Source: Pachypanchax playfairii
Taxonomy: Eukaryota > Chordata > Actinopteri > Cyprinodontiformes > Aplocheilidae
DNA length: 64,000 bases
Assembly: GCA_006937955.1 (NCBI GenBank)
Contig: SSNP01000067.1
Location: 2,051,275-2,115,274 of the forward strand
Reading direction: 5' to 3'
Under the pieces are notes generated by a model, which did no database searches, had not been told where the DNA came from, and worked only from the letters and a program-made list of their open reading frames with translations. The position numbers and the translations under genes are program-made. Positions 26,101 through 36,440 of the stretch are shown here, piece after piece. Numbering within the stretch: the stretch's first letter is position 1; the number at the start of each line of letters is the position of its first letter.

Positions 26101-29100
26101 TTTTATTATGAAACACTATTTATTTTAAATACAAGAGTTACTAATTGTTTCAGTCTCATTAACATCCATTAACAGCTATTTTGGTTGCACCACCAATAGA
26201 ATGAAAATCTGTAACATTCTCATGTGAAACTGTTGAGTCCTACACGATGACTTGTGATGATTTGTTTAATCTTGACAGAATATTTTTTTTAATTTGTGCT
26301 GGATCGTTTCCCTTCACTTTCACTGCTGCACAAATTGGCAGCATTTCCAGCCTTTGACAACCTGATGATTTACTGCTCCTGTTAAATTGGATTGTTTTGT
26401 ACACACTTTGACTCGTCTGCCTCAAATTAGAGATGCACACATCAGAGATCACTGCGCTTCTATCCATATGTGTTCAGCTCCACTTTGAACTGCTTTGAAC
26501 CAGATTCTTATTCTTCTTTTTAAAATGATAGATCTGGGAAACCTTCCAGTTTGAGTTGATTTGATTTTTTATTTTTTTTTGGTGGGTCTTGATTGAGTGT
26601 TTTTGTCCGGATGAAACTATCTGGCTTTGTTCTGCATGCATCTCACATAATTTGGCGAACGTTAGAGCGCATGTCACATCGTTCAGCTTCGTGCTACAGG
26701 CTTTATGGAAGTACTGTACTTGATATCATTCAGTAATCCTCTCTTCATACGACTTGCACTCTGTTTCAGTGTTTTTTTTACATTTTAAGGTGATTAGGAC
26801 TGATTATTGAACTTGATAGCAGTCAGAGAAACCTGCAGTTTGTTGCTGCATTCTCACTCGTTTTACAGATTCATGGTGAGATGCAAGAAAAACAATGAAG
26901 CAATAGAATGTGTCACTGATACTGAAATTCAACACACATATGTCCACTAGAATCTGTCCCTGTCTCTAAATTAGAAGTGTTTGCTGCATGTAGGTTTTTC
27001 CAAACATCTGTACATAGCAATACGTTTACACATGTCATGAATGGCATCTGGTTTACTCAAGTTACCCATTGCATATTCTTTACTCTCTGCAAATGCAAGT
27101 AGAAACTTAAGGAGGAAAAGAAGGGTTTACCTGCACTTTGTACTTCAGCTGTGCTTTGCTCAGGTTGATGGTTCACTAAAGCTGTGAATGTATCAGAGTA
27201 TCAGTACACACACTCTGAGTCCAGGAACTCTCAGATGAGATTGATTGGAACACACTGGTTTGCATGCATTCAGGTTATTAGCATCGCGTGTACTTGTGAT
27301 TGTTGTGCTTGACTCTGTCATGTAGAATTTGGATGAAGTGCTTCATTGGATAGTTCTATAAAGAAATGAACAGAGGCGCCTCCAGAAAGTTTTCAAAGGG
27401 GTGGGCAGACGGGACCCACTGATAATCTTGAGGTTGCACAGAAACCAAATCCCAGGGCAGAATTTCAGGAGGTTTATTATGCTGTTAAGTGCAGGTTATT
27501 TAGAAAATGCTGCATAATGGGAGAGAACAACAGAGTGCTTGTGCACCAATTCAGCCACCTCAGATTGACCTGTGATTATATCACGTTATTCTCTCTGCAG
27601 TCACCCTGCTTATGTTTACAATATTACATCTGGTGTAGCATGTCTGTTTTATAAGGGAGGGGGGGGTTCAGGTTGCACGTGACAGTATACATAAACCCCA
27701 AAAAAACCCCGGAGGAAATATGAGCTGACTGTCCTACACCCCCGCCCCCCCCTTAAGCTATAATCAAAAATTGGGAAACATAAAACTACGCTCACATTCC
27801 TGATTTTGGCCCATTCCGCCCAACTGTGATCCAGGGAGAAGGCCCAATACCAATAAACACTCTCTTCCTGCCTTGGATTGCCAAAAAAAACCAGGATGTT
27901 TGTTGTGTGCTGTAATTGACCCTCCTTGAAGTGTGAGTTTTAAGGTGTGGAAGAGGATGCAAAAAAACAAAACAAAACAAAAAAACAGCTGTTTTTTACC
28001 AGAAAAAAACCACAACACTTCACACACACACACTTGCACACTGGCATCCAGCAAAGATGCAGACGTACATGATTCAAGTCACATGCCAACAAATTTCTGA
28101 TGTGCATGCAAACAGATACATGCAAAATCAGATCAAAGGAAAGAAATAATTTCTTAAAAAGGGGTGAAAAGTTGACTCGTTTTAATATTTTGGCTTGTAA
28201 TTCTATCGTGTGAACACTGGGGGGTGATATTTGTTTTTAATTATGTTGTAATTGTTCTCACACCTGGAAAGAAAAAGGTTTGTCGACCCCTTTAAAAAAA
28301 CAATTTACTGCTCATTTAAACACTTTTAACATCCCACTAACACACACCTCTTCCTAACCAGTGACACAAATAAGAGCTTTAAAACTGGCTGCAGGTAAAT
28401 GAGTAAACAGACACAAAGCAGGGACATCTCTGTTGTTCTTCATTGTTCCATTCCACTACTGTATTGCTCTGCAGGAGTAAAGCCTGTAAGGTTTTAAATG
28501 ACATGTGGTCCTTCCAAAACGAAGCACATGGCCTTATATGAGCTGCACGTTGAGGGGGAGATAATTAGGGACTCGGAGATATACACAGTGCAGCTGTTAA
28601 ATGTTTGCGCTGGGGCGTTTTAGAATGTGTTAAATCTAAAACACATGATGAGCATGGATTAGGAGGAGATGAGAAAAGGAGATGAGTGGGTGGGTGTTAT
28701 TGAGGAGGACTGACAGAGTGGGAAACGAAGGGTTTAACGGTGAGAAAATGAGAGAAGGTTTGTAGATGATTCAACACTGCCACCTGGTGGTGACACACAT
28801 GTCTTTCTGTATTACAGCCGAAAGCTTGTGCCCAACACTGTTCAGTGTTCCTGGTTGTAAATGACATCTTCAGGTAAGTGGTAATGTGCTTTGAGGAAGT
28901 TGTTTAGACATTTTAAGTACAAAATATCTGCTGGAATGTGTGTTTTCACATGTTTAATTGTGAATTATGTTACACATCTAATAATTGTGTCTGTTGGTGC
29001 TTTTATCAGATCTCTCCTTAAACAAGCTGAAAGAAACCAGTGTGTTAAATCAGCCATTCAAATCTTCACCAAGTGTTTCTTGAAAGAATTGTCTCTTCTG

Positions 29101-32100
29101 CAGCCTCAGGTACGTCTCATCATTTCATTTGAAAAGTCTCACGTAAATAAATATTCCGCTGCTTTTACTAATCCGTCCTTTCATTAATAATAATTGTAGT
29201 AAATATACAAACTCCCTGTATTCTTGTGACTTTAATCCACTTCTTTAATGTGGAAGACGTTTTCATCAGGATGCTGCAGTTTTATTGGTCCTACTTACAG
29301 TTTTATCCTCTCAGCTGTTCAATCATCTTCCTTTTCAGTGTTTTGCACAAACTTTCACTGCTGCTTGAATTTCCAAGTGCTACAACAGATGTTTTGTGTT
29401 TTACAACTTCAATCGAGGAATCCGTCACATCTTTCAAACTTGATCTCCAGCCTGAAGCTCACACACCCTACAGTTCACATCTCTACCCAACATGCCATGA
29501 ATCCAAATGATTCATCTACACAGAACTTACCTGACCTGATAAATCACCTACGGTGAGAGACGATCGTGTTGCTATAAGTGCCAGTATTTCCTTTTCCTGA
29601 AAGCTCTCAGATCTTAGAGTCCACCTCCGTCATTTTATCATCCATCAACACCACCTGTATGTCTGTAGGTAACGTTCTGCTACTAACTTGTCTTCCATTA
29701 ATGGTAAAAGCCAGAAAGCAGATCTGTTACTCTGTAGGTATCATATATTATCTACATATACGACTTTGTGAGGACAGTTTATGTCTTTTCACCTCCATTA
29801 AACAGTAGATGGCAGTGGCACGATGTGTTTACACTGACCTGTTTCAGTGGCTGTTGTCACACTGCACTAAATGCCTCCTGTTACATGCTACATTACACAA
29901 TCACATCACACCACGTTCTCTTCCAACATGACATTTTTCTGTCTATTTTAAAGGATTCTTCAAGGAGTTGAAGAGAAAGTTCTGTAAATAAATCTCTGTT
30001 GTTTCAGACGTCTGCATCTTTAAAAGACTTTTTCCCACAGTCACCTCCAGATCTGCTCGTCCCTCTGCTGACCGTGCCGTCAGGTCAGCGTTAACAGTCA
30101 CTTATACTCTGTTTGTCTTTAGCTCTGCACAAAAGTGTTCTGGTGTCATGAAATGTGTGTAAACAGCTTTCCTTCAGCACAATCAATGAACTCTTTGTGT
30201 CTTGCTTATCAAGTAAAGTTAGTTAGTAACCTTATTAAATATTTAATATCAGATGTTAACAGGATGTGAGGCGTCAGTGCTTTAGTAAAATTGTAACAGA
30301 AGGTTAATTGGTGGGTTTTCTAGACCATCTCACACAAACATACTTTATATTTTGAATCTCATTAAGGGGGATTTGCCTTAACTGTGTTAAGTTAGTGTTA
30401 TATTGTAAAAACAAAAAAAAACGGGGGGGGTCCACAGAAGGTGAGCGCGGGATCACATTGCAGCGCTGCTTATCAGTGTGTGTCCAGACTGGCCCGCAGG
30501 CAGGAATCATTTACATGAATGGAGCCATTTAGGGACACACTGAAGACCAGCCAGAATTCAGTTAATTATTACACTCTGTGTGTGTGCGTGCACGTGCACA
30601 TGCATGTGAAGTGCTATTTTTCACCAGAAAGGGAATGAAATAGAAATGATACTGTAAAAAGAAGGAAAAAAGTAAAAGCATGGAGTTGGCTGCTGCCCTC
30701 TGAATGAGTCATAAATATAGATACAACATTACATTTTTAATACAGAGCCTGAAGGGAATTGGACATATCTGTTAAAGTTTGTTTGTCATTATGAAATGTC
30801 AACTTGTTTGGGTTTTATTGGAATATCGGCTTGTGGTTAAAAAAAAATCATAAATAAATCATTTTTCAAGGATGTGGCATATGACAAACACCAATCTGGT
30901 CTCTGAAAGCAATTATAAGTAAATACTTGGGGAAAAAAGAGAGAAAGTGACAGCAGTTGATCCGGTTCTGCTTGAAAAATAACAGATAATGTGGCTAATA
31001 ATTACAGAAACACGCGTTCTGGTATTTTACTTGTTAATCAGATGGAAAGATAAAAAGTTCTTTCATTATTGTTCAAAAACCATCATTTAATCTTGATGCT
31101 AGACAGTTTTTACTGCCTGATTGGAAACATTTGTCTTTTTTTAAATGATAAAGATATAATGATGTCACCTTAATAAGTTAATGAGTTACTTGATTTGGGG
31201 TTTTTAGGTAAAAATCATCCGTTGGGCCTATTTGCATCATAAATAATCATTATGAATGTGTTCTTTCAGAAATGCCTCAGTGGGCTTTGAAAAAACACCT
31301 GAAGTGCCTCAGCAGCTCATTACAGAGACTGACAGAAGAAGAAGAGGAGGGAGACACAGGCAGCAGAAGCTCCAGGTTAGAGGGAGAAACGCTTTCCAGA
31401 GAGGATGTGCTAATGTGTGTCTGCTTCCACCTCCATGCCGAACGCCTGTGTGCTGTTCCTATTTCCATTAGCTGCCGTCGAGGTGGTGGTTAGTCGGTAA
31501 TTTTCCCCCTTGCATCATAGCAGAGAGCTGCTGGAGCAGTGTGGCTTCTCCAGGCATTCATTAGAGAACATTAACTGGGGGAAAAGGAGCCCTGTGGAGA
31601 AAACAGACGTTGGGAAAAGTAGCGTAGAAGAATAACCAGAGACAGTAAAAAACACCACATTGGCATGAAGAGAAGAAGAAGAGGAGCAGACAGAGTTGGC
31701 TTGGTCGGATGCATTTAGAGAAAAATGAGGATTGAGGACGCAGATAAAAAGCAGAGCACAGTTTATGTCCTTAAAGATGGAGATGGTTGACTTCATACCC
31801 CTCAGCTGTGGTTTTGAACAAGCCCCATTATCTCCACCACTGTTCAGGTCTTCAGGCTGCAGGCAGGATCTCAAAACGTTGTTTTGAGCCAGCGGTGAGG
31901 AACTAGTAGGATGTTGCCAAAGCCCTGCAGAGGAAACGCTGCTGTTGGGATGTTGAAGCCAAGGGGAAGGAGGGAAGATGAGACGGGGAGCCATAATGAT
32001 GGTAATGGTGAAATCTGAGGGAACAAGCTCTCATCTTCAGTCCTGATGTTCTCTGTGCTGCAGCTGTGGAGCTCAGATTTTTCAGCTACTGCACCCTTCA

Positions 32101-34529
32101 TGTTCCAACTTTTACATGTTTCACACATTTTCATAATTTGTTCCATTTATATTGCGTGAGATATCGACCATTTGACCAGTGAATAATCCATATAAATAGA
32201 TTATTGATCATTAAGAAGTACTGCTGGAAAAACAACAACAAAAATCCCTTAGCTACTGTAGATCAGTCAGACTGAATCTATTCTTTAGAGATTGAAGGTG
32301 TGAGTGACTCTTGTTCATTTTGTAAAGATGCTGGGTATTATTTCCTGTGATAAATTTCCAGTGTAATGGCAGTGAGGCTGCATCAGATCTGTTTGTTTAT
32401 TTCATTGGACAGAACACGAGGAAGATACAGTTAAACTTTAACGTTGTATTGTATTTAAAAACCTGTCACGACTCCTGAGCTCAGACAGCACAACGTGTTA
32501 GAACTCTGGCTTGCTTATTTATTATCAGGTTTTATTTGGTGTTAGGACAGCGCCCTGCGTGCAAATTATCCACATACAATTATCAGTTGTAGTTTTTAAC
32601 AGCTGGTTGTTGGAACCAGTCGGGGGATAAAATCCGAATGGAAAAACTGAGACAGGGATGGGTTAAGCGCCAGGCTGTTAAAGAACTGAACAGACCACCC
32701 AGATCAGCCCAGTTATGAGCCGTTTACAGCTTTGTTTACCCTGCAGATCAGTGCTCTTTTACTGCTATGCATTTCTCCCACAACCATGTTTTGCATCTTC
32801 CTCATTGTGACGAGCAGAAAGTGATTCATTTGTGATCTGTAGCGTTGAACGTTGCTTCTCCTCCTGTCCTGCAGGGGACACTACAACGTGTTTGAGGCCT
32901 GGTTCCTTCTTGTTCAATGTGCTCACTGGGTGCAGGCGGCAGTCCAGCTGCTGGTCACATCTGGGCCCGAGGACTGTGGTCCTCTCCTGTGGTTGCTGAC
33001 CTTTTACCATCACCCCACCAACAGGTGGCACCACCGAGCTTTACGGCTGGTAAGTTCCAGAAAAGACCTGAAAAGTTTGGCTCTAACTGAGGCTGATTGG
33101 ATGAACTGCTATAAAGTTTAGTACAGACATCTTTGTTACTGAAGACTTATGAGCTACAGCAACTTTAGTTGTATTAGGTTGCACCACAACAGCTAAATCA
33201 TGAAGAACTACAGAGCGCTGCAGTTGTGACATTTGTTTTGCGTGGCGAGACGAAACAGTGCGGATGGAATCTCATCTAGTCCGCAGCATCATAACTCAAC
33301 AGCGTAACAGTCAGGAAGGTCTGTTATTTGCTGCAGACAGGTGTGTTGCTGCTGAAAGCCAAAGAGCCAATACAAAGAAGGCAGAATAACACATTAAAGA
33401 ATAAATAATGGATGACCCCCGCTCTGAGAGGCAGACAGCGATGAGGAGAGGGAGGTACAGATAAGCCAGGAGAGCTGGATGAAACGGGTGATGTAGTATT
33501 GATTTCTCTGTGAATGTCTGGCCAGCTGGCCTGAGTTTCATCTCTCTGTCTCCGGTTTGTCCGCCTCCTCTCATAAACCTCTCTGTTGTTGCAGACATCC
33601 TCCCAGAACAAGTACACTCATGTCTCGCACCGCCGTCTTCCCCCATCGTTTCTGAATTACTAATGTATTGATCTTTATTTGATGGTACGTATGGACAGGT
33701 ACAAGCTAAAGAAGCGTGGGACCACCTGCGCATTCTTTACTCTGCCTCAACGTTTCCGCTTCCTGTTGACCACCTGCGGCCGATAATCACTCTGCTGTCA
33801 TCGCAACCTCAGCAGCCGTCACCGGCTTCGTTCTTGACCCTTGACCTCTTGATTCATTTTGCTGTTTTCTACCAACCAGAATCAGACGCCTCAACAAAGA
33901 TTTTACAGACGGTGAGAAAAGTTTCTTCCCCTAAGAATCTCTTTTTTGTGGCTTTTTATAAAGTATTTTTGTCTTTACAAATATATATGAAGGTATAACA
34001 GATGGTTTGTCATGATTTTGTCTGATAAATTACTGTTTTAGCAGAAACCTGAATTACTTGAACAAGAATTAATTTTTTTTTGCTTGAGAGCAAAATAAAA
34101 TGTAATAAATCATCACAATTTTATAAATGAAGAGCGTCACAGTTTTCATAAGCTCTGAATTTGGCAGAACCACAAGCTTTTTAGTGTTTGACAGTGTTTC
34201 TGTTAAACAGAAACACTTTAATGAGACCAGATTTGCATTTTTCTTGTGAAACATCTTCATCCTGTCATCGACACGGACTTGTTGATTTGTGTGTGTGTTT
34301 GTGTCTCCAGGTGGTGGATCAGTCTGGTCTGTGTGATGAAGCAGCATGTGTTCTCAGCTCCCTGCATCTCACGCTAAAAGAAGGAGGCTGCACTGCAAGC
34401 GAGCGAGTTCACCTCAGGATCAAGGAACTAAACAACAAAATGACACAAATGGAAGCGGGACTGAGTTCACACACACATACACACTCGAGTGGTAAAGCAC
34501 AAAGCCAGAAGGACGGATGGCCACGCTGA
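13964..34529 (+). CDS. fancc: fancc, Fanconi anemia complementation group C protein (14 coding exons)
   Basis: FANCC is a helical-repeat subunit of the nuclear Fanconi anemia core ubiquitin ligase, which monoubiquitinates FANCD2-FANCI during interstrand crosslink repair. Joining 13964-14161, 15535-15622, 15725-15819, 21941-22048, 22146-22210, 24049-24213, 24555-24708, 28818-28873, 29010-29109, 30008-30083, 31270-31375, 32875-33049, 33699-33911 and 34311-34529 gives 1818 nt, one open frame of 605 residues plus stop; every junction is GT-AG and phase-consistent. Recognition is by similarity to recalled human FANCC along the whole length, for example FW..K..VW..., DTCLH, CWNP, SLW..HLPSLE-like, IQ.FT.CF, E.WFL. 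and LLWLL.FY. Human FANCC has 558 residues and also 14 coding exons. The extra length is about ten residues at the N terminus and a low-complexity C-terminal tail. The gene spans about 23 kb, far smaller than in mammals. No frameshift or stop was found, so it looks functional. Confidence 0.96.
14162..15534 (+). other. fancc intron after coding exon 1
   Basis: GT-AG intron of 1373 bp. A G-run at 14540-14551 is the only simple feature; no gene or mobile element recognised. Confidence 0.85.
15535..15622 (+). CDS. fancc: fancc coding exon 2
   Basis: Encodes 29 residues plus one base, including EFPFLGQFLG and LCWNPYVMA, matching human RFPTIGQLLA and ACWNPFILA. The acceptor follows a T-rich tract; the donor is GTTAGT. 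Confidence 0.95.
15725..15819 (+). CDS. fancc: fancc coding exon 3
   Basis: Enters in phase 1 and ends in phase 0. It encodes ...RDLLLQCVLGL... and NQWIQ, corresponding to human SQKILIWCLCCL and NSWIQ. Only 102 bp separate it from exon 2. Confidence 0.95.
17470..17488. repeat. (AG)n microsatellite
   Basis: A short uninterrupted GA run in fancc intron 3. Confidence 0.85.
19184..19735 (+). mobile_element. TTAA-type MITE, copy B
   Basis: A 552-bp copy of the AGAGGCC family with perfect TTAA on both sides (19180-19183 and 19736-19739). It lies in the same orientation as fancc. It keeps the inverted CCAAT box and CACCATGAAG followed by GTAAGA (ATG at 19672, donor at 19678). The intact target duplication suggests it is among the younger copies here. 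Confidence 0.88.
19970..20300 (+). repeat. decayed SINE-like dispersed repeat with ATGG tail
   Basis: Same family as the copy at 37169-37516. It has a tRNA-like head with a B-box-like 'gggtttgactcc', a body phrase 'aactctaaatta', and an ATGGATGG tail near 20290. It is strongly diverged and no target duplication could be seen. Confidence 0.55.
20800..21030. repeat. fold-back (hairpin) repeat
   Basis: The left arm starts 'ccaggcatctccaaccctg' (20801) and the right arm ends 'cagggttggagatgcctgg' (21011-21029), its reverse complement. The arms pair over roughly 85 bp with few mismatches and are separated by a short loop near 20900-20935. Such near-palindromic elements are common in teleosts. The superfamily is not determined. 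Confidence 0.8.
21941..22048 (+). CDS. fancc: fancc coding exon 4
   Basis: Phase 0 at both ends, 36 residues. It contains ALMKHVGVPAKDYHVRVLNK, which aligns with human [20 protein letters not shown]. Confidence 0.95.
22146..22210 (+). CDS. fancc: fancc coding exon 5
   Basis: A 65-nt exon starting MVMQLNNNIGQ (human MVLSLASELRE) and ending in phase 2 before GTAAAC. Only 97 bp separate it from exon 4. Confidence 0.92.
22514..22807 (-). mobile_element. TTAA-type MITE, copy C (internally deleted, inverted)
   Basis: A 294-bp copy in reverse orientation with perfect TTAA on both sides (22510-22513, 22808-22811). The middle part, including the CCAAT box, is missing. The start codon is changed to GTG ahead of AAG and GTAAGA. 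Confidence 0.85.
22834..23831. mobile_element. second TTAA-bounded element, split by MITE copy D
   Basis: The outer ends read TTAAAGCTTTAATCC (22834) and, in reverse complement from 23831, TTAAAGCAGCAATCT. These are related inverted ends with TTAA at each side. The body includes a GC-richer part with 'gaggcgcattta' near 22981. MITE copy D (23270-23762) interrupts it, so this element is older than that insertion. No transposase seen. Confidence 0.5.
23270..23762 (+). mobile_element. TTAA-type MITE, copy D (nested)
   Basis: A 493-bp copy with TTAA at 23266-23269 and decayed TTAT at 23763-23766. It keeps ATGAAG plus donor GTAAGA (ATG at 23686) but lacks about 80 bp present in copies A and B just upstream of that point. 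It is inserted within the element at 22834-23831. Confidence 0.82.
24049..24213 (+). CDS. fancc: fancc coding exon 6
   Basis: Enters in phase 2 (AG+G gives Arg) and encodes ...SEVLVPLVTCPEASPVIS..., similar to human RVCVPLITLTDVDPLVE. It ends in phase 2 before a weak donor, GTACTG. An alternative acceptor 7 nt downstream would put a stop in frame, so 24049 is preferred. Confidence 0.9.
24555..24708 (+). CDS. fancc: fancc coding exon 7
   Basis: Encodes KFGLPLKDQALISLWCHSL then PSLEEAVLSLLE, matching human [21 protein letters not shown]. Ends in phase 0 before GTGAGA. Confidence 0.96.
25103..25763. mobile_element. MITE with AGGCTACGT ends
   Basis: The left end AAGGCTACGTTCAGACTGCA pairs with the right end TGCAGTGTGGACGTAGCCT as imperfect inverted repeats of about 20 bp. 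TA flanks the termini. There is no transposase and the interior has several short direct and inverted sub-repeats ('caggtcgc', 'caggtcac'). I recall similar elements as common in teleosts; the superfamily is uncertain. Confidence 0.7.
25825..26070. repeat. degenerate TTCAACT-type tract
   Basis: Repeated imperfect units of TTCAACTC / TTTCAACT / TTTCAGCT on the plus strand, alternating with CCA-containing spacers. It looks like a decayed minisatellite or an internal part of a dispersed repeat. Confidence 0.5.
27370..27790. repeat. probable dispersed repeat
   Basis: Begins with 'ggcgcctccagaaagttttc' and 'aggggtgggcagacggg', phrases I recall from teleost DNA-transposon remnants. It contains G and C runs near 27658 and 27742. 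Ends and class are uncertain. Confidence 0.3.
28777..28790 (-). promoter_or_regulatory. CTCF-like core motif
   Basis: The reverse strand reads CCACCAGGTGGCAG, matching all 14 positions of the commonly used CTCF core (CCASYAGRKGGCRS). It lies 27 bp before fancc coding exon 8, so it overlaps the splice acceptor region. Occupancy is not known. Confidence 0.45.
28818..28873 (+). CDS. fancc: fancc coding exon 8
   Basis: A 56-nt exon encoding PKACAQHCSVFLVVNDIF, corresponding to human PQAACHPAIFRVVDEMF. Ends in phase 2 before GTAAGT. Confidence 0.94.
29010..29109 (+). CDS. fancc: fancc coding exon 9
   Basis: Encodes ...AIQIFTKCFLKEL..., matching human TIQVFTQCFVEAL. Ends in phase 0 before GTACGT. 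Confidence 0.96.
29110..30007 (+). other. fancc intron 9
   Basis: An 898-bp GT-AG intron with several overlapping open but low-complexity frames. A CTCF-like motif is at 29802-29815. No additional exon is supported. Confidence 0.85.
29802..29815 (+). promoter_or_regulatory. CTCF-like core motif (13 of 14)
   Basis: ACAGTAGATGGCAG differs from the CTCF core only at the first base. It lies in fancc intron 9, 1 kb from the minus-strand motif at 28777. Confidence 0.3.
30008..30083 (+). CDS. fancc: fancc coding exon 10
   Basis: Encodes LKDFFPQSPPDLLVPLL (human LKTYFPYTSPSLAMVLL). Ends in phase 1 before GTCAGC. Confidence 0.94.
30084..31269 (+). other. fancc intron 10
   Basis: A 1186-bp GT-AG intron, AT-rich, with short A and G runs near 30412-30430. 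No mobile element or gene recognised. Confidence 0.85.
31270..31375 (+). CDS. fancc: fancc coding exon 11
   Basis: Encodes EMPQWALKKHLKCLSSSL then an acidic EEEEEGD stretch and a Ser-rich end. It aligns with human DIPRGHWLQTLKHISELL. Ends in phase 2 before GTTAGA. Confidence 0.93.
31376..32874 (+). other. fancc intron 11
   Basis: A 1499-bp GT-AG intron. Its first half (31380-32060) is richer in GC and purines than the other introns and has a long but unconvincing minus-strand open frame. A GLI-type site is at 32693-32701. Confidence 0.85.
32693..32701 (+). promoter_or_regulatory. GLI consensus site
   Basis: GACCACCCA is the exact GLI1-3 core. It is noteworthy only because PTCH1, a Hedgehog target, neighbours FANCC in vertebrates. 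A 9-mer will also occur by chance. Confidence 0.2.
32875..33049 (+). CDS. fancc: fancc coding exon 12
   Basis: Encodes NVFEAWFLLVQ and GPLLWLLTFYHHP, the best conserved block (human PFESWFLFIH and ALLWLLAFYYGP). Ends in phase 0 before GTAAGT. Confidence 0.97.
33050..33698 (+). other. fancc intron 12
   Basis: A 649-bp intron. The antisense strand has a 140-codon open frame that I regard as chance. The 3' end has a poor pyrimidine tract (GGTACGTATGGACAG). Confidence 0.85.
33699..33911 (+). CDS. fancc: fancc coding exon 13
   Basis: 71 residues, phase 0 at both ends, starting VQAKEAWDHL (human VQVKAVLGHL) and containing LTLDLLIHFAVF. The acceptor is weak, but the homology and the frame fix it. 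Confidence 0.94.
33912..34310 (+). other. fancc intron 13
   Basis: A 399-bp GT-AG intron ending in a GT-rich tract and CTCCAG. Nothing else seen. Confidence 0.88.
34311..34529 (+). CDS. fancc: fancc coding exon 14 (terminal)
   Basis: Encodes VVDQSGLCDEA..., then ERVHLRIKELNNK, aligning with the human C terminus (EKLARELLKEL). After the conserved part comes a tail with SSHTHTHSS, encoded by a CA-rich simple tract (34467-34486), and then the stop at 34527-34529. Confidence 0.94.
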   Translation: MVDQSGLCDEAACVLSSLHLTLKEGGCTASERVHLRIKELNNKMTQMEAGLSSHTHTHSSGKAQSQKDGWPR

Positions 34530-36440
34530 TGTGTAGAAGAGCTGCTGTATTATGTCAGGAGGGTGTTAAAACAACACAGCAAGGACAGATTACAGTACAA
34601 AGGGAGGATACAATCATACACACACACCGACAACTACAAGGCCCACAAGGACACTTGAGGCAGTGACAGATGACACTGTAAAGAAGCAGCAGCTCATACG
34701 TGTCACAGTCCTCCCACTCACTGAATTTCTTTAGGATAAATCCTTCAAACTGCTCAGGCTGAATCCAGACAGATTTAAAGGCAAAGAAACTCCAATAACT
34801 GCAGCATTTGTTTTATCCTACAGAAGAAAACGCAACAATTTTCTGTAAATTCATCAAATCCATCATTCAAACAAACTGTTCATCTTGTTGATCCTTCATT
34901 TGATGTAAAAAGAATTCCTCTTTGCATTTTATTCATTTTTTTTTCAGTGTATATTGTGTATATATATATATATATATTTTATTTTTTTTTTTTTAAGATA
35001 TAGTAACAAATCCCCAAATAATATAATTTTAATGACTCATTTTGCATAATGGCCCATGTATCCTGATACATCAGACCCTACAGGGGTCTTATATGTATTA
35101 ATTAAACGACAAGAACCAGATTTGTTCTACTTTTCTAGACTGGATTTGCTTGTCTTCTTTTGTTTGATTATTTCATTATGACTTTTTTTTTTAATAAAAA
35201 CGCACCTCTGGGATAACCGTATATTATAGTATTATATTTACTGCTTACAAATCTGTGTAATAGAAAGATTATAGGACTGATGTTTCAGTTCTTTAGTGAT
35301 GAAATACACATATAGTCATTTGATAGAAAAATATTTATTCACAGACTTTAAATTTGTTGTTGTTTGTACAACATATAAAAATAAAATTTCACACCAAAAA
35401 AATCACCCTGTTTTTCCAGTTTTTAGCTGAGCAAAGTTTTCATGTGTTAGTACATATGTACCTGAAGGAATTTCCAGTCTAAACTCTAAAGAAGCAGATG
35501 ATGATTTTAGACTAAACAGACATGAAGTCATCCTTCAACACGCCCACACAAACAGCATTAACCTAAACACAGCAGCTCAGACTCTTAAACACTGCTAGAA
35601 GGTTGGACTTTTGTCCATGAATCCTTTTTTTTTTTTTTCCAACATAAAAATGGGTTAAAAGATGGATTTTTCTGCCTGACAACAATGTCTTCAACAACAG
35701 CTTGTAGTTGGAGCCTCGACTACACTAAACCTTTCCAGTTGGCTGTCGAGTACCAACGCAGCCTTCTGGTGTTTCTGCAGCTTCCCAAAGAAAGAGGAGG
35801 TGAGTATCGGACCAAAGGATTCTGTCCAAAACCTGGAAAGAAATGAAGGATACACACAGATTGGAACATTATATACATATAAATATATATACCATGAAGT
35901 TGTTTCTTATATTTGACCAAATACTAGATAATAAGCACTCAGTCCAAAATAACAACATAACATCTGATGCAGTTTGGATCCAGTTATAAAATGAGATATC
36001 AAGGCTTTGAAAAGCCAAATAATAAATAATTCCACGCAATTTATACAGTTTCTTGTCTTTAACTCATAAATATCAGGGAGAAAATACATGAAACAATACT
36101 TTTACTCAGTCATCTTTCTTTTCTAGTTCTCTATTATCACTAATCTACAACGTTCTGCAGGATCGATCAGCACTCTTAATGACTGCAGATATTTATAGCA
36201 ACAACAACTAGATTAGAGTATTTTATGAAAACTCGTGATGAGAGACTTTTTCATATATACAGGATAATTAACCAAGTGGGATTAATCAGTAAACTTCCAA
36301 CAATGCAGGTATGAACAATGTGTTCACTGTTCTCTCTTTCATGAAGTCAAATTTGCAGACAGATTGGATAACTCAATTATAAACTAAACTAGTTCAGTAG
36401 TAAAACTAGTTTGTGCTTTATGAAGGAGATATTATCTTTT
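34530..36440 (+). other. fancc 3' UTR and flank
   Basis: AT-rich with a (TA)n tract at 34959-34976. AATAAA occurs at 35193-35198 and again near 35380, so the 3' UTR is probably 0.7-0.9 kb. No other gene recognised up to the LINE fragment. Confidence 0.5.
35193..35198 (+). terminator. fancc: candidate fancc polyadenylation signal
   Basis: AATAAA 664 nt after the stop codon, preceded by a T run. A second AATAAA near 35380 is an alternative. Confidence 0.4.

Larger units (their letters stand above)
24709..28817 (+). other. fancc intron 7
   Basis: A 4109-bp GT-AG intron. It holds a MITE (25103-25763), a pyrimidine-rich TTCAACT tract (25825-26070), a probable dispersed repeat (27370-27790), an AAAAC-rich simple tract (27961-27984) and, near its 3' end, a CTCF-like motif. 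No exon seen. Confidence 0.85.

Noticed and set aside
29226..29971. Several overlapping open frames in fancc intron 9
   Set aside because: They do not match FANCC or any known family, and exons 9 and 10 join in frame without them.
31515..31994. 159-codon minus-strand open frame in fancc intron 11
   Set aside because: Antisense to a purine-rich intron, low complexity (Ser runs) and no family resemblance.
33311..33733. 140-codon minus-strand open frame overlapping fancc exon 13
   Set aside because: The plus strand codes fancc there; the antisense frame resembles nothing known.
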